Positions 1 through 11,400 of a DNA stretch of 64,000 nucleotides are shown here, piece by piece. Origin of the DNA: Larimichthys crocea (lineage: Eukaryota > Chordata > Actinopteri > Sciaenidae); contig NC_040028.1 in the NCBI RefSeq assembly GCF_000972845.2, positions 13,390,871 to 13,454,870 of the forward strand, read 5' to 3'. The notes beneath the pieces are model-generated. The model was given only the letters and a program-made list of their open reading frames with translations, was not told the DNA's origin and did no database searches. Position numbers and translations under genes: made by a program. How positions within the stretch are numbered: position 1 is the stretch's first letter; each line of letters begins with the position of its first letter.

Positions 1-2000
1 TTAGATCCTACTGTGGCTAATTGGTAGTGCAGGCCACAGGATGTGGGGCAATTAGAAAAGGTCAGCAATGATGCATCACCTCTGGTTAATTACAGCTGAT
101 GAGAACGATCCACGCAAAGAGCTTTCAGCTGGATGACAGGGGCATCCCACATCAGAGCTTTAAGTGGCGCGGACAGAAATCATTCACTCACCCGGCAGCT
201 TATTTCTACTTAAAAAGCACCCGTCTTTATGCATGCATTAAGTAAAACGCTTCTGAAAAGTAGCATCGGTGCTGTCGAAAGCAAGCGAGGAAGCCGGCCA
301 GGTGTCGGGCTTGAGAAGCTTTCAGGGATTCCCATTGTGTCAGCGGCTCCTTCTCGACTCCGCTGGGAGGTCCAGGTGTCACCTGTGCTTCATTAGAACA
401 CCGGCTCCGAGTCAGAGGTCATGTTGTGGAGACGCACAAAAGCGACCCCCGCCGACTCCCTTACCTGCCTCACCCTCCAGCAGCTGTTGGGATTATTGCT
501 CTGTCGTCACATGTTTGTTGCCTTGTGGCAGAAATGACATCACTCCCCTTTTCTTGGCTTCGCTTTGGCGAACTTGAGTACATTCTTTAACCACGACTTC
601 ATTGTGTGTTTGCACTCATTGATTTAACGATACGCACTAATCTTTAGTGCCCATCTGTTGCTAGAAAGGACAACTCCCCTTGTTTTTGTTTGGTTAAGCA
701 ATGAACTTAGACAGACTCATCATATCCTCTTGCAGAGAAAATAGTATTTGTGCCAGTTCTTTGTCATCGTCTTCCTCTGGTACTATTACACAACTGCACT
801 TCACTGCATTGATGCTGGAGCTTGTGTTGTGTTTGTTTCTGTAATTGTATTCATCTTGGGTTCTGTCATTTATTACATGTCAGAAACAACTCGTTCTGAG
901 GAGGTGTGGAGATTTTTAGTTGAAGCCAGTTTACCCGCAGTGTTGGATCTGATGGCCCTTTTAGAACACGACAAACTCAATTACATTTGGAGTCAGCTGC
1001 ACCTTAACAAAACTCTTTAAGATTAAAACCTGCTTTTATACCTCTAAACCGAGCAGATCTATATAGAAAATATGGAATCTAGATAACTTACTTCAATACT
1101 CTCCTGTTATTGTATCGTTATTTCTTCTCCAGTCCTTAGGGTTAGGCAAGACTAAACATTGTTTGATCCGATAAAATGTCAAAAACATATATATGAAATA
1201 CTCCATCTACTTAACTGTTTGTCAGACTAACACTAGATCAACTTTTATTCAGTTTACATAAAGATTTAGAAAGAAGCATCAACACACAACAGAGCCAGCC
1301 ACCAAGTGTTGGCGTCGATTTGCTGTTTGTTTTGTTTGAGAGCGAAGAACGGGGTCAAGACCTTTTTGATCAAATGAAAAACGAGAAAACTAAATTTGAT
1401 CCAAAAATAAATCCATTTATAGCCGTAAGCTGCAATGTACCAACTTCCACTGCACGGGGGAAGAAAATTAGAAACACCCACTAACCTCAAAAAGCACACG
1501 CACCGAGCTGCTTGTCTGAGGTTTAGTCGATTGCAGCATTGACAAGTTTCCAGTTCAACTCCCAGAAATTGAAAGGTTAATAAATGGGGCCGTTTTTGAA
1601 TGATCAGCAGTAAATGCCTACCCAGTTACCGCACCTCACACAGTCGATCACATGCTGACTTGTGGTTTAAGAGACAAAGATTGTCAAAGAAGACATTTTG
1701 GGAATCAACCAACCAAAGATCAGTTTAATCCGTGTCGTAGTAGAGATAGAAAGCAGTTTTTCGGTGACTAGCGTTGAAACAGGTTACACAACAACTTGTT
1801 AATGAGATCTTTAAACTATCCATGTGCTACATTGGAACAAAAGGTTACCAGCTGTCCGAGTGTTTAGTGTCACATAGACCTAGTGGGTTTATTCATTATT
1901 CATTTTTTTTGCACATACAGCGTGTTGTACATGTGTTGGTGGACGTATACAGGTCTGTAAGCTTAGTCTTGTGCTGGTTTATAGCTACAGTTTTTGATTG

Positions 2001-2441
2001 TTAAAGGTCCACTGCAGGATTTAAATATAATATTCATTATGTAGGTTTTAAACAGATGATCGGTAGTTCGATCCCCGGAGCTCCTAAACCTGATGAGCAC
2101 CTTACATGGCGGTTAATGGCATCAGTGTGTGAATGTGTGTAAAAAAACAGAAAAACAGAAGCTATATAAGTTCAGTCCATTTACCGTTTAGCATTTCATT
2201 GTCTTAACATGAGCCCTTAATATCTACTCATCCATGGAGTCAATTTTAAAGCCCTGTTTTAGTAGCTCAGAACAGACAAACTACAACTGGTCTGTATATG
2301 GCCGTTTTGCTTTGTATGCAAATTTCGGAGCCAAAGTTTTTCCTACATGCGTGGAAGGAGAGGGTGAAACGTGGGAGAGTATTCATTTCATCTGCAACTT
2401 CACTGCTAGGTGTCACTAAATTCTACACACTGGACCTTTAA
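2001..2441. mobile_element. MITE-like element with TTAA ends (piggyBac-type target), inside pkp4 intron
   Basis: The left end is TTAAAGGTCCACTGC (from 2001) and the right end ACACACTGGACCTTTAA (to 2441). These are near-perfect inverted repeats, each finishing in TTAA. The right-end flank (ctgcaacttcactgctaggtg) resembles a very common teleost repeat that I recall beginning TTAAAGGTCCAGTGTGTAGG. There is no transposase frame, so it is non-autonomous. It contains a second repeat at 2056-2190. Confidence 0.65.
2056..2190 (+). mobile_element. SINE-like repeat fragment nested in the TTAA element
   Basis: Contains a tRNA B-box-like string (AGTTCGATCCCC), then CTGATGAGCACCTTACATGG, CATCAGTGTGTGAATGTGTG and a tail GCTATATAAGTTCAGTCCAT. 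The same order of motifs occurs in the more complete copy at 29081-29355. Internal bases are lost compared with that copy. Confidence 0.55.
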
Positions 2442-3064
2442 GTAGATGGTGGGTTCTGAACTTCTACTGAAAATCACTATCAAGCATCTAATGAAGGTTA
2501 AAATACCAAAAGATATACACCTTTACTCTGCACCTTTGCAGTTTGTAACTGTAGCCTCCCATTTTCATGCCACTCTTTATATGCTCGTAACATAAATGAG
2601 AGTATCTCTAATAAAAAAGTAAAATAAAAAGTTGCAGCCAGTCCTCTGAAGTTTTGGTTTGCTTTGCGTTGGCATGGTTTCGCTGCAGTGTTGCTCGTGG
2701 CAGAAGAAAAGAGAACAGAGGAGGTGAAAAACGAAACCCTGCAATAAAGGGGCGATTATTGATCTACAAGCAAAAACTGGTGAGCGGTTGCAGATAATGA
2801 TAACAGAGCCAGGCAAATGTCCATCCCGTTTTTAGTTCAGTTAATTGTCGGATCAATGCTTCAATAGCTATTAGACATTGTAACAAGCTTCATATTTTCT
2901 CTGTATTGAGCCTCTTCCTCTCTGTGCTCTCTGGAGCTTAGCTCTGGATAGACTATTGGCTCTGGTGTCACAATAGTGTTTACACTTGGGTCAGTATTTT
3001 AAAGCCAGGCCAAGGCACCTGAGAACATGCCACAGAGCAGCGAACACAGTTTAGGACTCTGTTT

Positions 3065-3094
3065 ACACACACACACCTACACACACACACACAC
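3065..3094. repeat. CA microsatellite (interrupted)
   Basis: CA dinucleotide tract with one CT interruption, in a pkp4 intron. Confidence 0.9.
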
Positions 3095-4416
3095 TGCCTC
3101 ATCAGACTGTCAGATATGACTTATGGGTATTGCCGCTGGTGTTGCACCACTGACAGCATTGTCAGTCACACCTGAGTGAATTTGTCTGTTGATTTCTCCG
3201 GCATATCGCCGGTCTCCATGGGACGAGTCTGAAATCCTGCAGAGAATGTTCTACGAATTGACATTAGAGTGGGTGTGGAAGGAACTTGCCGGAGAGAGAG
3301 GAGCGGATTATGGAGGAAAAGGGACCAGAGAAGTTGGTCAGCAGGCGTGAGAATTTATGTGTTATGACAGTGTTGGTGATCCTGTTTCAGGGCAATGCTC
3401 GTGTGGCAGAGTATCCCATGCGAAAGGCAAACACAGACCAGAACGTGCTTGCGCAAGGAGGAGAGCTCGATCACTGCAGAAGGATTTGATTGATATGTAT
3501 CCCACTGCCTGAGAGGCGTAGAGACGGTAGCCCACCTGATGTTTCAGGGTTTCAGAACACAGCTCCACCCATGTACGCTTCTGGCAAGCTCCGATAAGAA
3601 GCTGCACACTATCTTTCGAGAGCCAAGTATCACTTTATTATCTTGATATTTTGTCAAAATTCAAATAAAATCATGAAAGTTCACTTTTTAACTTTAGCTT
3701 TTAAAGCACTTTGATGCGCTGCTAATAAGGTTAATGGTAAAGCGTAATGGCTGTTGATGAAATGACTGCGAGCGACGCTGCTTGGCAGACGCATATCTGT
3801 CTCTATAGCTTCTTGGCAGCAGTGTGTTGGAATTGGGCTCCTGGGCCATATTATAGCCTATTATTGTCTCCATTGGTTCAATTAGAGAGAGCAGGAACAG
3901 CCTTGCCTGAGAGGAAATAAACAGTGAGGTTACGAAGAAAAAAAAAAGAAGTCAGGAAAGCTAATACTTATTTTTGACCTCTCCCAGTGCGGCGTCCTTG
4001 CGTATGAGGTGGAGATAAACACATGGAGTTCGGTGTAATGGCGTGATCTGGTCTGTAGGTCGTGCACTGCCAAGGAATTGGACACATTTGGACACATGCT
4101 TACCGTGCATCCACTTTCTAGTTTTATTGTGGCTGGCACCTTTCGTATCAAGTCTTTTTTTCAGTAGATTCCAGCTCGTCCAGCCTCCTCCTCCAAGGTG
4201 GCTGCAGAAGTCAGCCTGTGCCTTGAGAATATACGCCTAGCAGCAAGAGGCAACTAATTAGAAGAACATGCTACATGCTGACTAATCCTTGACAGATGCA
4301 GCATTAAAGGCTGCCAGGACTGTGCATAATTATCAGTGCTTACTAAAAGTATATTTGAATTGAGTGAAATGATGGGGTAATTTCAAATGACTGAGCCTAT
4401 GCCATATGGATCTCCG

Positions 4417-4427
4417 CCCCCCCCCCC
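4417..4427. repeat. C homopolymer run
   Basis: Run of C in the context tctccgCCCC..., intronic, about 330 bases upstream of the 4755 exon. Confidence 0.85.
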
Positions 4428-4549
4428 TCCTTTCAAGCTAATAATCTTCACCCCCGAGGATATTCTGCCTAGACGGAATTTGATGTGAATTTCTGATGCC
4501 TTGATGCTAGAGCGGTTGTTTCATTCATGAAGTATTTTCACCTGGGTTC

Positions 4550-4571
4550 TGTGTGTGTGTGTGTGTGTGTG
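4550..4571. repeat. TG microsatellite
   Basis: Eleven TG units, 180 bases upstream of the first pkp4 exon in the window. Confidence 0.9.
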
Positions 4572-4754
4572 AGGTTTGCTTGTTTGTGTTTTTATTTGCA
4601 GACATACTCGACTATTAAAAGCCCAAAAATGTTAGTGTCCCTGTTGGGTTACCCTAACTGCACGTGACAGCTGACATAACTGGAGGTGTTTGCATGCCTT
4701 GTCTGTTTTTCTTCAATGCATGTGTTTTTTTAAATGCGGGTGTCTCCACCACAG

Positions 4755-4938
4755 GGGTGCTGTGGAACCTGTCGTCGTGCGACGCCGTCAAGATGACAAT
4801 CATTCGGGACGCCTTAACCACTCTGACTAACACTGTGATCATCCCTCACTCCGGATGGAGCAGCTCCACCTTCGACGACGACCACAAGCTGAAGTTCCAC
4901 TCCTCCCTGGTGCTGAGGAACACGACAGGCTGCCTGAG
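4755..4938 (+). CDS. pkp4: pkp4 coding exon (armadillo repeat; first exon in window)
   Basis: The acceptor is ctccaccacag and the donor CTGAG|gtaaac. The first two bases complete a glycine codon begun in the previous, unseen exon. The exon encodes [13 protein letters not shown], then a stretch with [17 protein letters not shown], and ends RNTTGCLR. This matches the central armadillo region of PKP4, where the DDDHK segment is the insert between repeats. The upstream exon, expected to end ELVTG, does not occur in 1-4754. Confidence 0.95.
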
Positions 4939-5369
4939 GTAAACCACCTGATGAACACACTTGGCACTAGCACCCCAAGGTGGACAACTGATGCTATTAC
5001 ATCAAGTGTGGCATGAGCTCATACTCCTCTGGTAAATAGCCGTGTTAATGTTGCGTTTGTACGGTCACCCACCACAAACATAAAGACACATTCACATGGC
5101 TTATCAGTATCAGAATGGTGTGTATTCATAAATGAACCGACAGACGCTCATAACTGTGCATGTTTTAATCAAAAGCTAGAATTTTTACCTGCTTTGTCTC
5201 TGTCTGTTTCAAAGCTATCATCATTTCATAGACTATTACAGTCAGTGATGTAATATTCCCAGCTCCTCTCCTGGGGCTTCTTCCTTTTGAAGACATTATG
5301 CCGCATGAAGAATTTAGCCTTTAACTGGTGCCAGCCAGTTAGTGTGAGTGTGTTTGTGTGTCTGTACCT

Positions 5370-5426
<57 letters not shown>

Positions 5427-8400
5427 TATGGTCGCTTGATGTGCGAGCACACTTAGTTAGTTCCTTATTTACTCAGCAAAGTGTTTTAATGACTTCAGTC
5501 AGACCACACACTCACATACTCCATGCATTATGGATGGGACGATGTGTTGTGATGGCACAACCTGCATTACACATTCAAGTGGGACACAAACACACTACAC
5601 GCACGCAAGCAAGCTGCCTTTTTTTTGTGTGTGTGTGTGTGTGTATACGCGTACACTCATCTGTTTGCTGAGTAAATCCCCCCGAAATCAAAAGCCTAAT
5701 TTATTTGTGTATGCTTTCCAAAAAAAAAAGGAACCTGAGCTCAGCTGGTGAGGAGGCCAGAAAACAGATGCGCAGCTGTGAGGGACTGGTTGACTCACTA
5801 CTCTATGTCATCAAAGCCTGTGTAAACACCTCTGACTTCGACAGCAAGGTACTACACACACACATAAGACACACACATGCTTAGCCAGGAGGAAAACATG
5901 CTACCACATGATAAGAAGCTCTGGGGAAAAAATCCTTCTTAACCCTGTTCGACTCATTGTATTACCTTTTGTCTACGTGACCTTCAAAGAATCCAGCAGC
6001 AGATGTTTGATGTACTTTATTACCTAAAGCTGAAGCCGTGCATTCACAGCAGTAGACATTCAGAATCTGATGTACCTGGTTTAACAATATATTAACATTT
6101 TCTCTATGGTAGCAGCAGAAATGACATCAGGTCTCTCAGACATGCATCTGTGCACCGTAAAAGATAGAAAAAGTGAAGTGGCTCGTCTGTAATGTGAAGA
6201 TTAAATCTTAATTTTGTCAAACATATATTGCTCGTTGACATTCTCTGAGGTAAAACCTGAACAGTGCTCATACACCATGGAATTAAATCTCTTCTGGTCC
6301 AAATACTCTTTCTATCTGGAGACCCTTTGGTCCCATAACTAATTGATTTATAACGCTGTAAATAGCAGGTCTGAGTACCACACATTGGCTGTAGATACTA
6401 AAGCTTGCTGCTCACAGTTTATTGTAGTGAAGCTTTTGTCATGGTGATTTGAGAAAGCCGCTGCTGTAACTACTCATCCAAACCCCTATCTCCTCTCTGC
6501 CTGCACGTCAGATTGTGGAGAACTGTATTTGCACTCTAAGGAACCTGTCGTATCGTCTGGAGCTGGAGTTGCCGCCATCCCGACTCATAGGGGGGCAGGA
6601 GCTGGACGGCTTACTGGGCAGTGAGTCGCCGACTAAAGAGGTGGATTCCAGCTGCTGGGGCAGGAAGAAAAAGAAGAAAAAAAAGAGCCAGCAGGAAGAG
6701 ACGGTGAGTGTTTGGCTTTTTTTTTAAATAGAGGCTCAGAGCATCAAAGGTTTGCACGATTTATTAAGCATTTGCATCCATCAGAAGTTTGGAATCGCCT
6801 GCCACAAAAGCTTGATTTGGTACAGTCACTCTGTATTTATGACCGGTCTTTCATGCTTTTAAAGCGTAGAAAGTCCTCTTTACAAATTGTTATTTTGTAT
6901 GAAAGGTTTGCAAAAAAAAAAAAAAGTAATGTTTTTTTTGGACAACAAAACACTGCACAATGGTTCAACTAGACTGACAGTTGAAAGAACAGAAAGAGAC
7001 AAATGCAGCAATTAAATAAGAATATGTGGAATCACCGGTCATCGGTGAAATATAATGAAAGCTTAGCCTCGGGTCAAGTGCACAATAATGTCTCTAAAAA
7101 GCTGGAATTAACAGGTGTGCTGCTTTTGGAAAAAATGTCTTTCAAATAGAAACACAAGGTTACTCAAGGGTTAGAAGTATTGAAATATCAGCTGAAGACT
7201 GGTTTAATTAAACAAATTAAATAAATATTTTATTAAAATAAAATTAAAAACAGATGAAATCTGTTCAATATAACCACTGAAATAAATTTTAATCATTTAA
7301 GAAGGAAAACATTAATATAAGAGGTGATTACAAACTTAATTAAATTAAACTTGTTTGTGCTACAATATGTACAATTAGATGAAGTAAAAATCTAACATTA
7401 TCATGTAATTATGCTTCCTCGTGCTATAGTATAATAGGTCCATCAATACCTCCCAACTGTCTGAATGTCTTTTTAATTTGAATCATTGGGCTAAGTCTTG
7501 TGATTTAACACTGTGGTTGTTTGTGCAGTGGGACGGTGTAGGACCCATCCCCGGCTTCTCCAAGTCCCCCAAAGGCGCGGAGATGCTATGGCACCCTTCG
7601 GTGGTCAAACCTTACTTGACACTGCTAGCTGAGAGCTCGAATCCCGCCACTCTGGAGGGCGCCGCCGGGTCCCTCCAGAACCTGTCAGCCGGCAACTGGA
7701 AGGTATATACCAGTGTTTGTGCATCTATACACACACAAACACACACACACATTCTCCTTTTGTTTTTATATACACTGTTAAATGTGATATCCCAGGAGAC
7801 AAAGAATCTATTCAACTGGTTAAAAAAAGGATTTAACAGCTCACCTCCTCTGTTCACGTCAGTTTTACACTCCAAATCACACATGCTAAAATGTGCACCG
7901 TCTATTTTCCCGTGTGGCTTTGAGATCCTTTTGAATGTTTAATGGCTTTCTTGTGTGTGTTTTTTTTTTTTGTGTGCGGGCAGTTTGCAGCATACATCCG
8001 TGCAGCAGTGCGTAAGGAGAAGGGACTGCCGATCCTAGTGGAGCTGCTGCGGATGGATAACGACAGGGTGGTGTGTTCGGTTGCTACTGCTCTGAGAAAC
8101 ATGGCGCTGGATGTCAGGAACAAGGAGCTCATAGGTGAGATGTCACACCATTGAACAACTAACTGAGTTCAATAAAAATGATGTACTACTAATAAAATAC
8201 TACTGTTCTTAGTTTGGCTTGATTACCTGCTCATTTTGCAATGATAATCCATGCTGTAAATGCTTTTTAACTTGCATAAAACATTAATATGACGTATTGA
8301 TGTGCATTACAAGTACTTTATCAAACTAGTGAGTAAGGAAGTACCTAAAGGAGATACAGTATATTCAGTAGGACCTTGGGAAATTGGTACAACACCTTTT

Positions 8401-11400
8401 AAGTTATACTGATACACAATGTTTCATGTTTTGCCTGCTGACAGCACGAACACTGTTAAACAATGTGTCTTTTAAAGTTTAAATGCAGAAACAGGACCGG
8501 GGAGTTGTGTAACCATCATAACTACTAGTCATTATTTTTCATTTCATCCCACTCCAGACTCCTTTTTTGTTCAATGAAACAGTCCAATTTAATGAAAAAC
8601 AAGTTTTTATGTGCTCTCTCTCTCTCTCTGGAATTAATGAGGAGTTACAGCTCCAGCAATGCAGGGGAGACGCCTGTAGGCAGAGGGGGGGAGGAGCTGC
8701 AGTGTTGGTTTAAGGTGCTTTTTGGTTGTGTATGTGTGAGAGAGAGAGAGAGAGAGAGTTTGTGCTGTATGCATTCAGGACCTTCAGCTGGGCTGCTCTG
8801 CTGAAGGAGAGATAGGGGAAACAATCCTTTTTTAACAGCAGGATGCACACACAGGCTGACGTCCTTGTGATGGGAACGCAATGTCACTTCAGAAAAACTG
8901 CCAGCCTCACTGCAGTGTCAAGCAAAATTAATGTCTCATTCATGATATAAAAAGTAGCAAAATGTAATTTAGGCTATTATGGCAGACATCCACTTGTACA
9001 TTACATAACATGTCTGTATGTTTGGCACCGTCTTTTCTCCGTGCATAAGCTTCTTCTCACAAACCTGCCGGACAGTGTGTCATAATATGTTGGCTGCACG
9101 TCTCACTTCCTCTCCTCTCTCTCTCTCTATCTCTCTCTCTCTGTCTCTCTCTCTCTATCTCTCAGGGAAGTACGCGATGAGGGACCTGGTCAACCGTCTC
9201 CCTGGAGGAAACACCACCCTGCTGTCGGACGAGACCGTGGCGGCCATCTGTTGCACCCTGCACGAGGTCACGAGCAAAAACATGGAGAACGCCAAGGCCC
9301 TGGCCGACACGGGCGGCATCGAGAAGCTGGTCAACATCACCAAGGGCAGAGGAGACAGGTGCGCTACAGCAGCACGTATTTGTCCGAACACTTTCAGTGG
9401 GCGTGTAAAGTGCACAGCGATACAAACCCCACTCGATTAACATGGTCAAATGCACTGCTAGGGCAACGATAAGAGTCATCAGCCATATGTGGCTGGTGGC
9501 AGGGCTGTACAGACTGTCCTGGACATTGGAAAGTGGGAGTTTAAGACACACACACATAAACACACACTCGCATACATTCAATATAGCCACGGGGAAGGTG
9601 GTTTTGTGTGCATTGAGGTTTTAAGTCCCTGTGGAATGATGGAACAGTGCTGTAGCTATTTCTGTCCTGCTGTATATTCAGTACTACTCCAGGTTAAAAC
9701 ACACTGAGGACACTTTTTACTTCAGCTTATACAGTACTACATACTATAATTTTGACAGTGCAATTTAAAATGAGGTTAAATTGATTAGGGAATACTCAAA
9801 AATACATGTTTATGTGTTTGTCTGTTTTCCAGGTACTCTATGAAGGTGGTTAAAGCAACTGCTCAGGTCCTGAATACACTGTGGCAGTATCGGGATCTGC
9901 GCACCATCTATAAGAAGGTGAGATTGAGACTGGTGGCAATTGCCCATGATCTTAAATCAATATTTTATGTGAAAGATTGTAAATACCAAAGGGTCAGAAA
10001 GTAAAAAAAGCTAACTGTGCCTTTTAATAATGTGCTATCCTCTGCAACCAAAGAAAAAAAAGGCACCACACAGGAATTTTCTAACATTCAGCACTGTTCT
10101 AGTTATTCAAACCACCACTTCTTTTTCCTCTGTTTGTCCTCACAGGATGGATGGAACCAAAACCATTTCCTCACTCCAGTGTCAACACTTGAACGGGACC
10201 GGTTCAAGTCCCAGCCCACCCTGCCCACCAGCACCATTCAAATGTCCCCGGTCAACCACCCTGGTAGGCTGTAGTTTTGCCGCAGACCCTGCCCGGATGA
10301 AAATAGACACCAACCAGCAAAACAGGAAAACATCTGGAATATAATGTTCAAATGTGTTTTTTCTTTTTTTCTCTCTCTCTCTCTCTCTTCACAGCTGCCA
10401 GTGCCACGTCGTCTCCTGCCATGCTGGGTATCAAAGAGCATAGAGACACTATCAGAGATTATCAGAGAGCACAGTCAACTATGCAATTTTATAATTACCA
10501 AGGGGACAACAGTATCCATAAAAACCAGTATACAGGTATTTAAACAATGTGTGTGTGTACCAGTGGTCTTAAAATTAAATTCTATTTAAACAGTATCTAC
10601 TGTCTCCATCACAGCTACTCTGTGGGTCCTCTCAGTGCAGGGCATTATCTATTTTATCCGTCACAGAGCTCCAAGCAGATTTCATGGCCAGTTTTGTCTC
10701 CTTGCCAAGACGGTCCTCTCTTATCATCTTCACCAAAGCCTGGCAGTCCTGAGACAGTCAGTTGATCAGGTCGGGTCAGCCAGTGGTGGACACTTTATAA
10801 TGGTATCATTGTTAGCAGAAGTCACAACATGCAGACAGGGGGCGGTGAGTGGGTATCCAGACATACTACAGCCAGACGAGAGCTCTCGCCAGCCTACGCT
10901 GGTTGGCGGGACCAGGGGGGCGGATAGAGTAAACAAAATGAGCTGCAGCCTCAGCAGTCCATGCGTTACATAGCCAAGTGGAAATTGTATTTCAGGATTC
11001 CACCGGTTGAGTGAAGTGCCAACGAAAGTACCCATCCCATGGGCTATGTAAACAACAGAGCTGCAGTGGCCAACTCAATTATTTGGTGTTATTTCTCCCC
11101 CTCAGCACAGCATAGCGCTTCTCGATCCTGCACTTTCTAAATACAGACATTTGCCCGATGGGGATGTGCAGATGTTTTCACTGATATGAAATGAAGTGTG
11201 TTTGCATTATAAAAACTGCTCTTTTTTTATTTTGACTTGTTTCCAGGGTCTGGGCAGCCTTCTCCGTATTACTACTCATCACCCACAAGAGATGAGCCCA
11301 GAAGAACACAGGTGAATTTAAGAATTTTGTATAAATGTTTGGCACATTGTTATCTGCTCTTGGTGTGTATGGGATTATTTCAATAACCCAAAATAGCTCA

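Larger units (their letters stand above)
1..4754 (+). other. pkp4: pkp4 intron (5' part beyond window)
   Basis: Apart from the TTAA element (2001-2441) and simple repeats, no exon is recognisable. I specifically looked for the preceding armadillo exon (ending LVTG) and did not find it. The 90-codon frame at 748-1020 is hydrophobic but unsupported. Confidence 0.7.
4939..5730 (+). other. pkp4: pkp4 intron
   Basis: Holds two dinucleotide repeats. Its 3' end has a branch-like CCTAAT at 5695-5700 and an A10-G acceptor. Confidence 0.85.
8135..9165 (+). other. pkp4: pkp4 intron
   Basis: Carries a GA tract (8738-8758) and a long terminal CT tract (9109-9163), which could pair in the transcript. Nothing else seen. 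Confidence 0.85.

Noticed and set aside
748..1020. 90-codon frame with hydrophobic stretches
   Set aside because: No recognisable family, no splice or promoter support; it sits inside a pkp4 intron and has the composition of T-rich noise.
2061..2077. tRNA B-box-like GTAGTTCGATCCCC as a tRNA gene
   Set aside because: No A box, acceptor stem or anticodon arm; it is part of a SINE-like repeat.
3286..3489. 67-codon purine-rich frame with possible splice signals
   Set aside because: Does not match the missing upstream pkp4 armadillo exon or any family I know.
5226..5671. Frames rich in CVCVCV or THTHTH on both strands
   Set aside because: Direct translation of CA/GT microsatellites.
9162..9590. 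142-codon minus-strand frame overlapping a pkp4 exon
   Set aside because: Antisense shadow of the GC-rich armadillo exon 9166-9358; no homology.
10547..10973. Frames after pkp4 exon 10395-10535, considered as an alternative tail exon
   Set aside because: No flanking AG/GT pair in the right phase and no match to the pkp4 tail; the real next exon is 11247-11311.
10966..11051. 10-base inverted repeat TTACATAGCC / GGCTATGTAA
   Set aside because: Short arms, 66-base loop and no target duplication; not enough for a transposon call.
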